Below are positions 35,334 to 44,731 of a stretch of DNA of 64,000 nt, piece by piece. The translations under genes were made by a program, and so were the position numbers. Each line of letters begins with the position of its first letter. Position 1 is the first letter of the stretch. Under the pieces are notes generated by a model, which saw nothing but the letters and a program-made list of their open reading frames with translations, had not been told where the DNA came from and made no database searches. Origin of the DNA: Pararhodonellum marinum (lineage in GTDB: Bacteria > Bacteroidota > Bacteroidia > Cytophagales > Cyclobacteriaceae); the NCBI RefSeq assembly GCF_015354735.1, contig NZ_JACEFJ010000002.1, positions 682,001 to 746,000 of the forward strand, given 5' to 3'.

Positions 35334-36200
35334 CTATGGCACATTGGACTGAATAAATTGGATCACTGTGTCTAAAGATTCTATCAGGACCTCCTCATCA
35401 AATCCATGGCCTTGCCCCTCAATAATGTAGGCCTCATGCATCACTTGTTCTTGGATCAGCTTTTCTTGTAAGCTGATACTTTGAGAGACCGGAACTACGA
35501 GGTCTTCACTTCCATGCAACAAAAGTGTAGGAGGGCTGTCTGAACCCACAAAATGAAATGGGCTGGAACGCTGATACAAATCAGGAACCTGATCGGGTGT
35601 ACCTCCCAATATAGTGGCCAATCCCAGTGCAGTAAAGGAATTATAAGTAAAGAGTGCTTCCAAGTTGCTGGGAGGGAAGTAGGCAATTGCTCCTTTTATT
35701 CGTTTGGCTTGGTTATGTTTGTAAGCTTGCAACAGCGCCAAATGCCCTCCCGAACTGGCACCTGCCAGAACCATATCACCTGATATATTCCATTCATCAC
35801 TTTTGGAAAGTACAAAATCCACCGCTTCCCTGATATCGTTTTCTTGGGTGGGAAAACGATTGGCATTGGTATTGAAATCAAAAAGACGGTAATTGAACGC
35901 GATCATGGCATAGTCTGGCAATTGGAGTTTTAGCCAATCCCTTTGTGCTTCAAATTCCCGCTTGTCTCCGTTAATCCAGCCCCCGCTGTGGATCCAGATC
36001 AGTATTTTGGTGGATTGCCTATTTCTATTGGCTGGGAGCAAAACATCCATCACCTGTCTCTCGTCTTCCCCATAAGCTACATCCTCCCAAAAAACTTCCC
36101 TGTTGGGATCTAAAGGAATCTGTTCGTCTGAACTACAAGAAGCGCCAATAAAAATTAGAAAAAATGCATAAAGGAGGCATCTACTTGATCTAATAAGCAT
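35334..36200 (-). CDS. Alpha/beta-hydrolase lipoprotein (esterase-like)
   Basis: The start at 36200 gives a lipoprotein signal ending FIGASC. The 288-residue product has the HSGGW oxyanion motif, the nucleophile Ser in GASSGGH, an acidic residue in LHGSEDLVVP and the catalytic His in GQGHGF. This is the BD-FAE/hormone-sensitive-lipase-like group of carboxylesterases. It is probably anchored in the envelope and acts on small esters or acetylated sugars. The substrate is not shown by context. Confidence 0.85.
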   Translation of the reverse strand: MLIRSSRCLLYAFFLIFIGASCSSDEQIPLDPNREVFWEDVAYGEDERQVMDVLLPANRNRQSTKILIWIHSGGWINGDKREFEAQRDWLKLQLPDYAMIAFNYRLFDFNTNANRFPTQENDIREAVDFVLSKSDEWNISGDMVLAGASSGGHLALLQAYKHNQAKRIKGAIAYFPPSNLEALFTYNSFTALGLATILGGTPDQVPDLYQRSSPFHFVGSDSPPTLLLHGSEDLVVPVSQSISLQEKLIQEQVMHEAYIIEGQGHGFDEEVLIESLDTVIQFIQSNVP

Positions 36201-36421
36201 AAAGTTTAATTTTGTCTTAAATATAAGTTTGGATAGCAAAGGAGCAAATAAAATACCATCTTCCGGGAAAAATTTATCAAGAAGTGATTAAAACTGATTA
36301 ATTCAATCAATTTTTGCCTGACTACGTTATCATTAAAGCAGTAGCCAAAACCATCATTTTTGGCCTTGGCAAGTAGCATGATAATCATCATTAAGGTCCT
36401 CAGCGAAGAAATACATTACCT

Positions 36422-37108
36422 ATGTTGAAAAAAGATAGATACCGAGCTTTCATAGAACACTTTGAAACCCACATGCCCGTCGCAGAGACTGAACTGCAAT
36501 ATGAGGATCCCTTTCAGTTGCTGGTAGCAGTAGTCCTTTCAGCCCAATGTACCGATAAGCGGATCAATATGGTTACTCCAGCCCTTTTCCGTGATTTTCC
36601 TACTGCGGCCCACTTGGCCACGGCTGACTTTGATGAGCTATTTCCATATATTAAATCAGTTTCCTATCCCAACAACAAAACCAAACACCTGTTAGGGTTG
36701 GGCAAAATGCTGATGAATGAATTTAACGGAGAAGTGCCCTCAACCGTGGAGGAGCTAACCAAATTACCAGGGGTTGGCAGGAAAACAGCCAACGTGATCA
36801 CCTCAGTGGTTTGGAATCAACCCAACATGGCAGTAGATACCCATGTATTTAGGGTTTCAAAAAGGCTCGGATTGGTGGCAATGAACGCTAAAACGCCATT
36901 GGAGGTGGAAAAGCAATTGATCAAACACATTCCCAAACAACACATCCATAAAGCGCATCACTGGCTCATTCTCCATGGCAGATATGTATGCCTTGCCAGA
37001 AAACCCAAATGCCCAGAATGTTCCATCACCCATTTTTGCAGGTTCTTCGAAAAAAACAGACTAAATATTTTGGAGGAATTTGTGGGAACTGAGGCAGGAA
37101 GAAAGTAA
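36422..37108 (+). CDS. nth: Endonuclease III (Nth), DNA glycosylase/AP lyase
   Basis: The 228-residue product has the helix-hairpin-helix LPGVGRKTANV with the catalytic Lys, and the catalytic Asp in AVDTHVFRVSKRLGL. The [4Fe-4S] motif is CLARKPKCPECSITHFC (C-x6-C-x2-C-x5-C). Nth removes oxidised pyrimidines and cuts the strand in base excision repair. It is complete and lies three bases before asnB. Confidence 0.95.
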   Translation: MLKKDRYRAFIEHFETHMPVAETELQYEDPFQLLVAVVLSAQCTDKRINMVTPALFRDFPTAAHLATADFDELFPYIKSVSYPNNKTKHLLGLGKMLMNEFNGEVPSTVEELTKLPGVGRKTANVITSVVWNQPNMAVDTHVFRVSKRLGLVAMNAKTPLEVEKQLIKHIPKQHIHKAHHWLILHGRYVCLARKPKCPECSITHFCRFFEKNRLNILEEFVGTEAGRK

Positions 37109-37111
37109 GCC

Positions 37112-38908
37112 ATGTGTGGTATCAATTTGGTATTGAACAACCGAGATAACGGTGAACTGGCCATCCAGCAAATGATGGAGGCTACCCGTCACCGAGGTCC
37201 TGATCAATCAGATTGGATCAAGGTGGACCAAGGAGTCTGGCTGGCTGGTAACAGGCTCAAGATTCTTGACTTAAGGGACATTGCCAACCAACCGGTTTTT
37301 TCGAAAGACGGTAAAGGGATTTTGGTATGGAACGGTGCACTATACAATTACCAAGACCTCAGGAATGAATTACTCGACCAAGGTATTGTTTTCGAGACCC
37401 AATCTGACTCGGAAGTGCTGGTAAATTGGCTGAGGGTATTTGGACAAAAGGGAGTCTCCAAGTTACAGGGTATGTTTGCTTTCGTATTTGTAGACCAAGA
37501 AGACCAAACCATTATCGTGGGTAGAGATCCCTATGGGAAAAAACCACTTTATTACTGGGAATCCGATGGAACCTGGCTCTTCTCCTCCGAAACCAAAGGT
37601 ATTTTGGCCGCTGGTCTTTATAGGAAAAAGTTGGAAAGCGCTCAGTTTTTGCCTTATTTTTATTCACGGCATACTTTTCCTGAGGAAACTTTTTTTCAAA
37701 ACATCTTTCAGTGGCTACCAGGAAAAGTTATGTTACTGGACTACAAAGGGGATATCCTCAATCAATTTTACCTCGAGATATTCAAAAGGCCAATTAAACT
37801 GCCAAGCCAGAACGATTTCAGGGAAATGTTAACAGATGCAGTGCTGAAACATTTTCATGCGGATGTTCCTGTTGGAATAATATTGAGTGGAGGAGTGGAT
37901 AGTACGCTTTTACTGCAGACATGGATGCAGCAGACCCAAGTACCTTTACACACATTTACCATAGGATTTGAAAAGAAGTACCAAAGAAATTCCAAAGATG
38001 CCAGATATGCAAAAACGGTAGCAGAAAAGTACCATTGTGCACACCATGAAATCACAGTTACCCCTGAACTTGTCATGGAGCAATGGCAGAATTATATTGT
38101 CCATTTGGATCAACCCATTGGTGACAGTGCGGGATTTTTGACTTGGAAATTGGCCATGTCAGCCAAGCCCTATGTAAAAGTTTTGATCAGTGGGGCCGGT
38201 GCTGATGAGTTGTTTGGCGGCTATAACAGGCATAAGGCATACAAATGGTACCTAAAGCATCCCCATTTGAGCAAATTTCTAATCAGGTTTAAGAATTGGG
38301 TGCCGACTTGGTCAAGGGCTGGCAGAAAGTTTTTGGATGGATTGGATAATGATAAAATGGCGACTTACATCAATTTTTCCTCACTGTATCAAATCCCCAA
38401 ATCAAAGTTAAATGCATTCTCTCATTTTTATCCAAAACAACTTCCTCCCTACAAGGCTGCCTTAGAGTGGGACAGAAGTTATTATCTGATCCACGATGTG
38501 CTTAAAATCCACGACAACGCCTGCATGAGTCATGGCATAGAAGGGAGGGCACCTTATCTGGATCAGCCTTTGGTGGAAATGAGCCTAAGCCTTTCTGAAG
38601 ACCAACACCTCAACCTCGGCCCTAAAGAATGGCTAAATGGATTACTGAATGCGTCAGGGATGGAAGCCGTTACCAAACGCAAAAAAATGGGTTTTGGGTT
38701 ACCATTGAAGGATTGGATGAGGGACCACCCAACGTTCAGGAAAACCATACTGGAGACGCTCCGGCGCTTCGAACAGAAGCATGGTCAGGATTTTCCAGAG
38801 GAAATGCTTAATTTGATCCAAAATGCCGAATCCCGAATCAAAACAGATTATTTGGCCATTTGGAATTTGTTTGTTTTGGGGTCTTGGTTGGAATACCACC
38901 ATCTATGA
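37112..38908 (+). CDS. asnB: Glutamine-hydrolysing asparagine synthetase AsnB-type
   Basis: The 598-residue product begins MCGI, so Cys2 is the glutaminase nucleophile. The glutaminase domain shows RHRGPD and WNGALYNY. The synthetase domain has the PP-loop SGGVDSTLLLQ and SGAGADELFGGYNRH. It makes asparagine, or amidates another acid, from glutamine and ATP. Its stop overlaps the start of a glycosyltransferase gene by four bases, a pairing common in polysaccharide biosynthesis loci. An amidotransferase acting on a glycan is therefore possible. Confidence 0.9.
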   Translation: MCGINLVLNNRDNGELAIQQMMEATRHRGPDQSDWIKVDQGVWLAGNRLKILDLRDIANQPVFSKDGKGILVWNGALYNYQDLRNELLDQGIVFETQSDSEVLVNWLRVFGQKGVSKLQGMFAFVFVDQEDQTIIVGRDPYGKKPLYYWESDGTWLFSSETKGILAAGLYRKKLESAQFLPYFYSRHTFPEETFFQNIFQWLPGKVMLLDYKGDILNQFYLEIFKRPIKLPSQNDFREMLTDAVLKHFHADVPVGIILSGGVDSTLLLQTWMQQTQVPLHTFTIGFEKKYQRNSKDARYAKTVAEKYHCAHHEITVTPELVMEQWQNYIVHLDQPIGDSAGFLTWKLAMSAKPYVKVLISGAGADELFGGYNRHKAYKWYLKHPHLSKFLIRFKNWVPTWSRAGRKFLDGLDNDKMATYINFSSLYQIPKSKLNAFSHFYPKQLPPYKAALEWDRSYYLIHDVLKIHDNACMSHGIEGRAPYLDQPLVEMSLSLSEDQHLNLGPKEWLNGLLNASGMEAVTKRKKMGFGLPLKDWMRDHPTFRKTILETLRRFEQKHGQDFPEEMLNLIQNAESRIKTDYLAIWNLFVLGSWLEYHHL

Positions 38909-40131
38909 AAAGGGTCATTTACATCCATCAATACTTTTTAACACCTGAGCAAGGAGGAGCGATTCGCTCTTATCATCTGGCCAAAGGGATGGTGGAAGCT
39001 GGGATAGAAGTGGAAATGATTACGGCCCATAATTCACCCGATTATGATTACCGGGTCATTGAAGGCATTAAAGTTCATTATTTACCAGTCAGGTATGAGC
39101 ACGAATTTGGCTTTTTAAAACGGTCTTTCGCTTTTCTGAAATTCGTCAGGGAATCCAAAAAGTTGATAAAAAAAATTCCTAGACCTGACTTGTTGTACAT
39201 CACCTCTACACCGCTGACCACCGGGATTATCGGATTATGGGCCAAAAGAAAATTTGCCTTGCCTTATATTTTTGAAGTAAGAGACCTATGGCCTGAAGCT
39301 CCGATACAAGTAGGGGTAATAAGACAGGCTTGGGTAAAAAAAAGTCTTTATCGTCTGGAAGAAAAAATCTACCAGCATGCGCTCAAAATTGTGGCCCTTT
39401 CACCTGGTATTAAAAACCACATCAAGCTTAAAGCACACCAAACGCCGGTTTACCTTGTTCCTAACTTTTCCGACACCAACTTTTTCACCCCCACAGGGAA
39501 AAGCAAAGCCTTGCTGGATAAATTTGGATTGAAGCCTGTTTTCACCATTACTTACACGGGCGCTTTAGGTAGGGTCAATGCCCTTCAGGATTTGTTGGGA
39601 TTGGCTAAATCATCCCAAAAGATGGGATATTCATGCCAGTTTGTGATCATGGGAAAAGGGGCTTTGGAAAAGGAACTGAAGGCTAAATCATCAAATGAAG
39701 GATTGGACAATGTAAAATTCATTTCTTTTGGCAACAAGCAAAAAGTCAAGGAGATATTATCCCTTTCTGACATGGCCTACATTTCTTTTGAACACCTCCC
39801 AGTATTGAAAACCAACAGTCCCAACAAATTCTTTGATGCCTTGGCCATGGGATTGCCGGTACTGGTCAACCACAAAGGTTGGGTGTACGATTTGGTTTCC
39901 AAAAACGGAGTAGGCCTTTTTGCTGATCCAGCTGTCCCTGAAAAAGCCATTAAGTCCATGCAGTCCTTTATTCAGTCCCCCGGACAATTACAAGAAATGC
40001 AAAAGAAAGCAAGGGAATTGGCTGTCCATTACTTTGATAAGGAAACGGCCATTATGAAAACCCTCCATATTTTGGATCCTGCTTCCTTTAAGCCAGGTTT
40101 TAAAGACGAGGTTTATATCCTGATTGCCTGA
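38905..40131 (+). CDS. GT4-family glycosyltransferase
   Basis: The 408-residue GT-B enzyme begins KRVIYIHQYFLTPEQGGAIR and contains TSTPLTTGIIGLWAKRK, FEVRDLWPEAP, VPNFSDTNFFTP, YTGALGRVN and FFDALAMGLPVLVNHKGW, as in WbuB/WcaI-like enzymes of cell-surface polysaccharide synthesis. The donor sugar cannot be read from sequence. ATG 38905 overlaps the asnB stop (ATGA). Its 3' end overlaps the convergent gldB gene by 32 bases, so both strands are coding there. Confidence 0.88.
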   Translation: MKRVIYIHQYFLTPEQGGAIRSYHLAKGMVEAGIEVEMITAHNSPDYDYRVIEGIKVHYLPVRYEHEFGFLKRSFAFLKFVRESKKLIKKIPRPDLLYITSTPLTTGIIGLWAKRKFALPYIFEVRDLWPEAPIQVGVIRQAWVKKSLYRLEEKIYQHALKIVALSPGIKNHIKLKAHQTPVYLVPNFSDTNFFTPTGKSKALLDKFGLKPVFTITYTGALGRVNALQDLLGLAKSSQKMGYSCQFVIMGKGALEKELKAKSSNEGLDNVKFISFGNKQKVKEILSLSDMAYISFEHLPVLKTNSPNKFFDALAMGLPVLVNHKGWVYDLVSKNGVGLFADPAVPEKAIKSMQSFIQSPGQLQEMQKKARELAVHYFDKETAIMKTLHILDPASFKPGFKDEVYILIA

Positions 40132-41095
40132 AAATCTTATCTGCGTCCGTATCGGCCATCAACTCTTGTAGGGTGACGTTTTTATTGAAGCGATAATCAT
40201 CTACAATGTTCCAGCCTAGCCACCTTCCAATTCTACCTGGTGCATCAGGACTGATGGCATCTGTAAAAGGAGCTTCGCCGGTGTATTTCCTTACATCGAA
40301 TGGATTGGTGATAAACAAAAGTTCATTTTCAATAAAATGAGTCCAAATCATTTCCTCGTTGGCATAGCAGGCCATGATTTCTTCATTGGTATACCCAATG
40401 ATGTATTCGTCCTTGACACAAGGGAGGATGGATTTGGTAAAGTGGTAAGCTTTCCCATAATAAATCATTTCAGCCAAAAGGGTTTTATCTTTCAGGTCAC
40501 TTTTGTTAAACCGAGATGAAATGGCCATGACGATATTGGGCACTAGATAATCCTTTTGATACCTCTCTGCAATGTATTGGGGCAAATCCGTGGGCTGAAA
40601 GCGGTGGCTGGCTGGCAAAAAATAGTCCAGCCCGATGACCAGGATTTCTTCGTTGATAAAAATATCTGAACTGAATCCGCTAACGAAAGTGTATACCCTG
40701 GGAACTTTAAATTCAGGATAATAATATTTTATGTATCTAAATGCATTTTCCAGATCTCTTTCAATTTCGCTGATGTCAGAAAAATGGGTCATTACTTCTC
40801 CATATAATTCCTGAAAAGACTCGTCTGTCCGCATGTAATTAAGTTCTTCAAGCAGTTCATCCCTATTTTCATAAGCGCTTTCCTGCAAAAAGTCTCTTAC
40901 AAAAACCCCATGGTCCTCCAGAAACAAATCCAGATCTTGGTCTACAGAATCAAAAAACAAGATTTCCATCCTTTCAATTTCTAAATTCAAAGGCGTCATC
41001 AGGATTTCGTCTGACAGTGTACAAGGCTTTTCTTGTTTTTTGCAGGCCGTTATGAGCAAAAGAAAGAGGAAAACGTATTTTAACATTTGATTCAT
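40100..41095 (-). CDS. gldB: GldB-like gliding-motility lipoprotein
   Basis: The 331-residue product has a lipoprotein signal ending LLITAC and the GldB pattern: GLDYFLPASHRFQP, LPQYIAERYQKDYLVPNI, TLLAEMIYYGKAYHFT, GYTNEEIMACYANEEMIWTHF and PGRIGRWLGWNIVDDY. GldB is needed for gliding in Flavobacterium and sits in the envelope. The usual neighbour gldC is absent here. It converges on the glycosyltransferase gene with a 32-base overlap. Confidence 0.88.
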   Translation of the reverse strand: MNQMLKYVFLFLLLITACKKQEKPCTLSDEILMTPLNLEIERMEILFFDSVDQDLDLFLEDHGVFVRDFLQESAYENRDELLEELNYMRTDESFQELYGEVMTHFSDISEIERDLENAFRYIKYYYPEFKVPRVYTFVSGFSSDIFINEEILVIGLDYFLPASHRFQPTDLPQYIAERYQKDYLVPNIVMAISSRFNKSDLKDKTLLAEMIYYGKAYHFTKSILPCVKDEYIIGYTNEEIMACYANEEMIWTHFIENELLFITNPFDVRKYTGEAPFTDAISPDAPGRIGRWLGWNIVDDYRFNKNVTLQELMADTDADKIFRQSGYKPRL

Positions 41096-41585
41096 GAAGT
41101 AATCTTTAGAAATCCAAAAATAACCATATTCGGGAAAGGTACACTTTTTAAGACCTTTAAATTAAAGTCAGCTTGGGCAAATGCTGGTAGGACCGTCCGG
41201 AATAATGGGCATCTTTAAACCTACTAATTGAAGAGTGGACGAATGATGTCAAGGGAATACTGAATGTTTAGGAATACCAAAGAACAGATTGAAATCAAAA
41301 GAAACCATTGATAAAGATCCTATGGCCAAGAATTTTCATCAGGATTGGTTTGAATTTTTTACTAAAATCGGTTTGGGACAAAACACTGAAAAACAACCTC
41401 ATTAAACCAGTCAAAAGGAAAAAAAAATGGCTGCTTGGTAAATTTGATCAATGTTTTTGTTAATTTCGTTGCTTAAACAAGTTCGTTTGTGCTTTTTATA
41501 ACTCATTTTCTTCTCGATATTTTAAACTTTAATCTTGATCCAAGGTTTATATCTAATCATTAATCAACTAAACCATCCATAGCAT
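41096..41585. other. Intergenic region upstream of the FAS1 gene
   Basis: About 490 bases separate divergent gldB and the FAS1 lipoprotein gene. Besides a weak 38-codon ORF (41,289-41,405) there is a possible -7 element taatttcg (41,461-41,468) with one mismatch to TAnnTTTG. I see no RNA gene. Confidence 0.45.
41289..41405 (+). CDS. Weak small ORF (38 codons), may not be real
   Basis: A TTG start gives a 38-residue product including DPMAKNFHQDWFEFFTKIG, and ATG 41322 would give 27 residues. The composition looks protein-like and the frame is open for 51 codons from the upstream stop. No homologue is recalled and no promoter is evident. It may be a gene remnant. Confidence 0.15.
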   Translation: MKSKETIDKDPMAKNFHQDWFEFFTKIGLGQNTEKQPH

Positions 41586-42971
41586 ATGAAAAAATCAATG
41601 ACCCATTTTAAAAACAAAACGTATTCCTTCGTTGCCTTGATGGGATTCGTTCTGATGACCGCTTGCCATGTGTTTGAAACCCCAACTCCGCCTACTCCAC
41701 AAAATATCGTGCAGACGGCACAGGGGATAAGTGAATTTTCAATTTTGGTTCAGGCCATCCAAAGGGCTGGTTTGGCAGAAGCACTGGCAGGACCGGGACC
41801 ATTTACCGTTTTTGGGCCTACCAATCAAGCTTTTGCAGATGCGGGAATTACCAGTGTGAATGACATCCCAGTAGATCAACTTGCAAGAATATTACAATAT
41901 CATGTGATATCAGGTCGAAGGACAGTAAGTGAAATTCCTTCCGGTACCCTACCTACCTTGTTGGCCAATGAGTCTTTGACCTTTCAGAACAATATAGATG
42001 TGATTACCATTAATGGCTCTGCAGGTTTAGTATTGAGGAATATTGTGGCCACCAATGGTGTAATTCACGGAATAGATGAGGTTTTGATGCCCCCTGCCGC
42101 TCCAGATCCTGATCCAGAAGACAACACCCTAGTAGATGTATTGGAAGAAAATGGATTCAATACACTACTCGCTGCTGCTACAGCAGCTGGTTTAGCTGAA
42201 ACTTTAAATGATGGTGGACCTTTCACGATATTTGCCCCTACTGATGCGGCCTTTACAGCATTTTTGGAGGACAATAATTTGACTGCCGAAGAAATATTGG
42301 CCTCACCCATGCTGGCTGATATTTTATCCTACCACGTAGTAGCGGGTGAAGTGCCCTCTTCTGCTGTTGAGGCAGGTTCAGTCACCAACCTGACGGATAA
42401 TCCTTTCTTTGTCAGCGTGGATCCAGATGGTGGTATTTTTATCAACGGAAATGCGCAAATTACAGCAGTAGATTTGATGGCGGATAATGGAATCATTCAC
42501 ACCATAGATTATGTAATTACGTCTCCTACTCAGTCTATTGCAGAAATCGCGGTTGGATTTACCACTGGTGACGAGCCTCAGTTTACTCAATTGGTTGCTG
42601 CTTTGACCAGAGCTGGTTTGGTAGATGCGGTCTCTGGTGGGTTTGAAGATAACTTAACTGTTTTTGCACCTACCGATGCTGCGTTTGAAGCACTTTATGA
42701 GGCTTTGGAAGTAGACGGAGTGGATGATATTCCTTTGGAATTGTTGACTGACGTGTTGCTTTACCATGTAGTGCCTGCCAGAGCTTTCTCTCAGGACCTA
42801 AGAGAAGGTGCTGAGTTACCCACTCTATTGGAAGATCAAATCCTGACGGTTAATCTTGCTGATCTGGAAATCAATGAATCTGGGCTGATACCCGGACTGC
42901 TAAATGTACACGCCACCAATGGTGTGATTCACGTGATCGACAGTGTATTGCTACCTCCTGCTGAGGATTAA
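41586..42971 (+). CDS. Lipoprotein with three FAS1 (fasciclin) domains
   Basis: The 461-residue acidic product has a lipoprotein signal ending VLMTAC. Three FAS1 domains follow (about 40-165, 182-310 and 318-455). Each carries the F(T/G)(V/I)F(G/A)PT(N/D)xAF box and a YHV motif, and ends NG(V/I)IHxID. FAS1 domains mediate adhesion and surface contacts. It is probably exposed at the cell surface. A terminator follows at 42,995-43,026, then the radical SAM gene. Confidence 0.92.
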   Translation: MKKSMTHFKNKTYSFVALMGFVLMTACHVFETPTPPTPQNIVQTAQGISEFSILVQAIQRAGLAEALAGPGPFTVFGPTNQAFADAGITSVNDIPVDQLARILQYHVISGRRTVSEIPSGTLPTLLANESLTFQNNIDVITINGSAGLVLRNIVATNGVIHGIDEVLMPPAAPDPDPEDNTLVDVLEENGFNTLLAAATAAGLAETLNDGGPFTIFAPTDAAFTAFLEDNNLTAEEILASPMLADILSYHVVAGEVPSSAVEAGSVTNLTDNPFFVSVDPDGGIFINGNAQITAVDLMADNGIIHTIDYVITSPTQSIAEIAVGFTTGDEPQFTQLVAALTRAGLVDAVSGGFEDNLTVFAPTDAAFEALYEALEVDGVDDIPLELLTDVLLYHVVPARAFSQDLREGAELPTLLEDQILTVNLADLEINESGLIPGLLNVHATNGVIHVIDSVLLPPAED

Positions 42972-42994
42972 AAAGTATAAATATTCTAAATTGA

Positions 42995-43026
42995 AATGGC
43001 TGGGCTTTGTCCCGGCCATTTTTTTT
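42995..43026 (+). terminator. Rho-independent terminator of the FAS1 gene
   Basis: aatggc and gccatt pair at the base and ggg/ccc near the tip. A run of T's (43,019-43,026) follows, starting about 25 bases after the stop. Confidence 0.75.
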
Positions 43027-43056
43027 GGTTAGGCTTTTTTGAAGTATCTTTCTTTG

Positions 43057-44061
43057 ATGAAAAGCAAGTGGATACAAGGGTGGGCTTTTTTACAGTTTCT
43101 GACCATAGGGAAACTGTTGAATTATGGCTTGCTTTATTTAAGTTTTCACATGAGTAGGTTGATGGGAAGGCCAATGATGCTGGGAAATCCTGCCGTGCTT
43201 TCTTTCGAGCCTACTACTAGTTGTAACCTGAGGTGCCCCGAATGCCCAAGCGGTTTGCGTAGTTTCAGCAGACCTACCGGGATGTTGCAGATGAGTCATT
43301 ATCAGCAAGTCATCCGCGAATCAGCGAAGCACCTCACTTTTCTTCACCTTTATTTTCAAGGAGAACCTTATCTCAATCCCTATTTTTTGGATATGGTGGC
43401 CTATGCCAACAAATTAAAAATTTATACCTCGTCATCGACCAATGCCCACTACCTAACCCAGGAAAACATCCAGAAAACCATAGACTCTGGACTTAGGCAT
43501 TTGATCGTCTCAGTGGACGGTACTACGCAGGATACCTATGAGACGTACCGGATAGGAGGTAATTTCGAGAAAGTCAAGAATGGAGTCAGCGAATTGATCC
43601 GGATTCGGGATCAACATGGGGCAGTTTTCCCTCAGGTGATTCTCCAGTTTCTTGTTACCGGCAAAAATGAACACCAAATTCCAGCCATAAAAAATTTGGC
43701 CAAAGCATGGAAGGTAGATGGGTTGGAGCTGAAGACTGCCCAGATTTATGGTTATGAAAATGGTTCTGATTTGATCCCTGAAAACTTAAGGTATTCTAGG
43801 TATAAACATGTTGAAAACGGGAAATGGGCTTTAAAAAGGAAGATCAGCAATCGATGTTGGCGCATGTGGAAAGGGGCAGTGGTCACTTGGGACGGCAAAA
43901 TGGTCCCTTGCTGCTTTGACAAGGATGCCAGTCATGAAATGGGAAATTTACGGCATTCCAGGCTTATGGACATATGGCGAAATGAGACCTATCAGCAATT
44001 TAGGACCCAGTTGCTCAAAGACAGAAGCCAAATCGAAATCTGTAAGAACTGCACGGAATAA
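43057..44061 (+). CDS. Radical SAM protein with SPASM-type C-terminus
   Basis: The 334-residue protein has the CxxxCxxC motif in SCNLRCPEC, which binds the [4Fe-4S] cluster that cleaves S-adenosylmethionine. Conserved LYFQGEPYLN and SVDGTTQDTYETYR motifs follow. The C-terminal SPASM-like part has CWRMW, VPCCFDKD and CKNC for extra clusters. SPASM enzymes modify peptides or proteins; the substrate here is unknown. An N-terminal hydrophobic stretch (about 10-35) precedes the core. I chose ATG 43057 over TTG 43039. It follows the FAS1 gene after 85 bases and a terminator. Confidence 0.85.
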   Translation: MKSKWIQGWAFLQFLTIGKLLNYGLLYLSFHMSRLMGRPMMLGNPAVLSFEPTTSCNLRCPECPSGLRSFSRPTGMLQMSHYQQVIRESAKHLTFLHLYFQGEPYLNPYFLDMVAYANKLKIYTSSSTNAHYLTQENIQKTIDSGLRHLIVSVDGTTQDTYETYRIGGNFEKVKNGVSELIRIRDQHGAVFPQVILQFLVTGKNEHQIPAIKNLAKAWKVDGLELKTAQIYGYENGSDLIPENLRYSRYKHVENGKWALKRKISNRCWRMWKGAVVTWDGKMVPCCFDKDASHEMGNLRHSRLMDIWRNETYQQFRTQLLKDRSQIEICKNCTE

Positions 44062-44271
44062 AGTCAACTTTTTAAAATTCAATCATTGGCATAGCAATTG
44101 ATGAGAAAATTGAATCAATCATGAAAAAGAAAGCTAAAATCTTTCAACCTTAAGAAGATCTAAAAGGAGAAATTTAAACAAAAAAGATAAGGTCTATTGG
44201 GATTCAGTCTTCATAATAAAATAATCTAAAACCTATTGATTTAATATTAAAATTTGCCTTAATTTTGTGCC

Positions 44272-44640
44272 ATGATCGGTAACCTTCAGAACAAATTCAG
44301 TACTACTATGGGAAGTATAGCCATATTTTTGGCTTCCTTTCTTTTGGTATTGATCATTTTTGATGGTTTTGAGGGAAAAGTAGATAAGTCTGTTATTCAA
44401 GAGGTTGAGGTAGCGGAAATTGATTTTGATTATGTGGATTTCCCAACCTCCATCTCAAGACCTCTTAATACTCATTCGCAAAAGATCGATCGGGCAGAGG
44501 TGGTCAAAGTGGTAGATTCTTTATTGCTCTTTTTTCAGGTTTCTTCCTTAGAAATTCCTTTGCTAAAAGTTTACGATACCATTGTATTTAACAAACAAAT
44601 TTATTTGACAGGGTATTCGGTCCTGGTCAATGCACCTTGA
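44272..44640 (+). CDS. Small single-pass membrane protein, unknown function
   Basis: The 122-residue product has one membrane helix (about 13-31, TMGSIAIFLASFLLVLIIF) followed by an acidic region and a C-terminal beta-rich part ending YSVLVNAP. No domain is recognised. It is a monocistronic-looking gene between the radical SAM gene and the efflux operon, 91 bases upstream of the latter. It may be lineage-specific. Confidence 0.5.
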   Translation: MIGNLQNKFSTTMGSIAIFLASFLLVLIIFDGFEGKVDKSVIQEVEVAEIDFDYVDFPTSISRPLNTHSQKIDRAEVVKVVDSLLLFFQVSSLEIPLLKVYDTIVFNKQIYLTGYSVLVNAP

Positions 44641-44731
44641 TTTTTTCAGTCGTTTTTATTAGTAAGCTTGAATCGCTTAAATAGCCCAAAATACCCTTAT
44701 CTAAGCGAATTTTAACTATTTATTTATTCAA

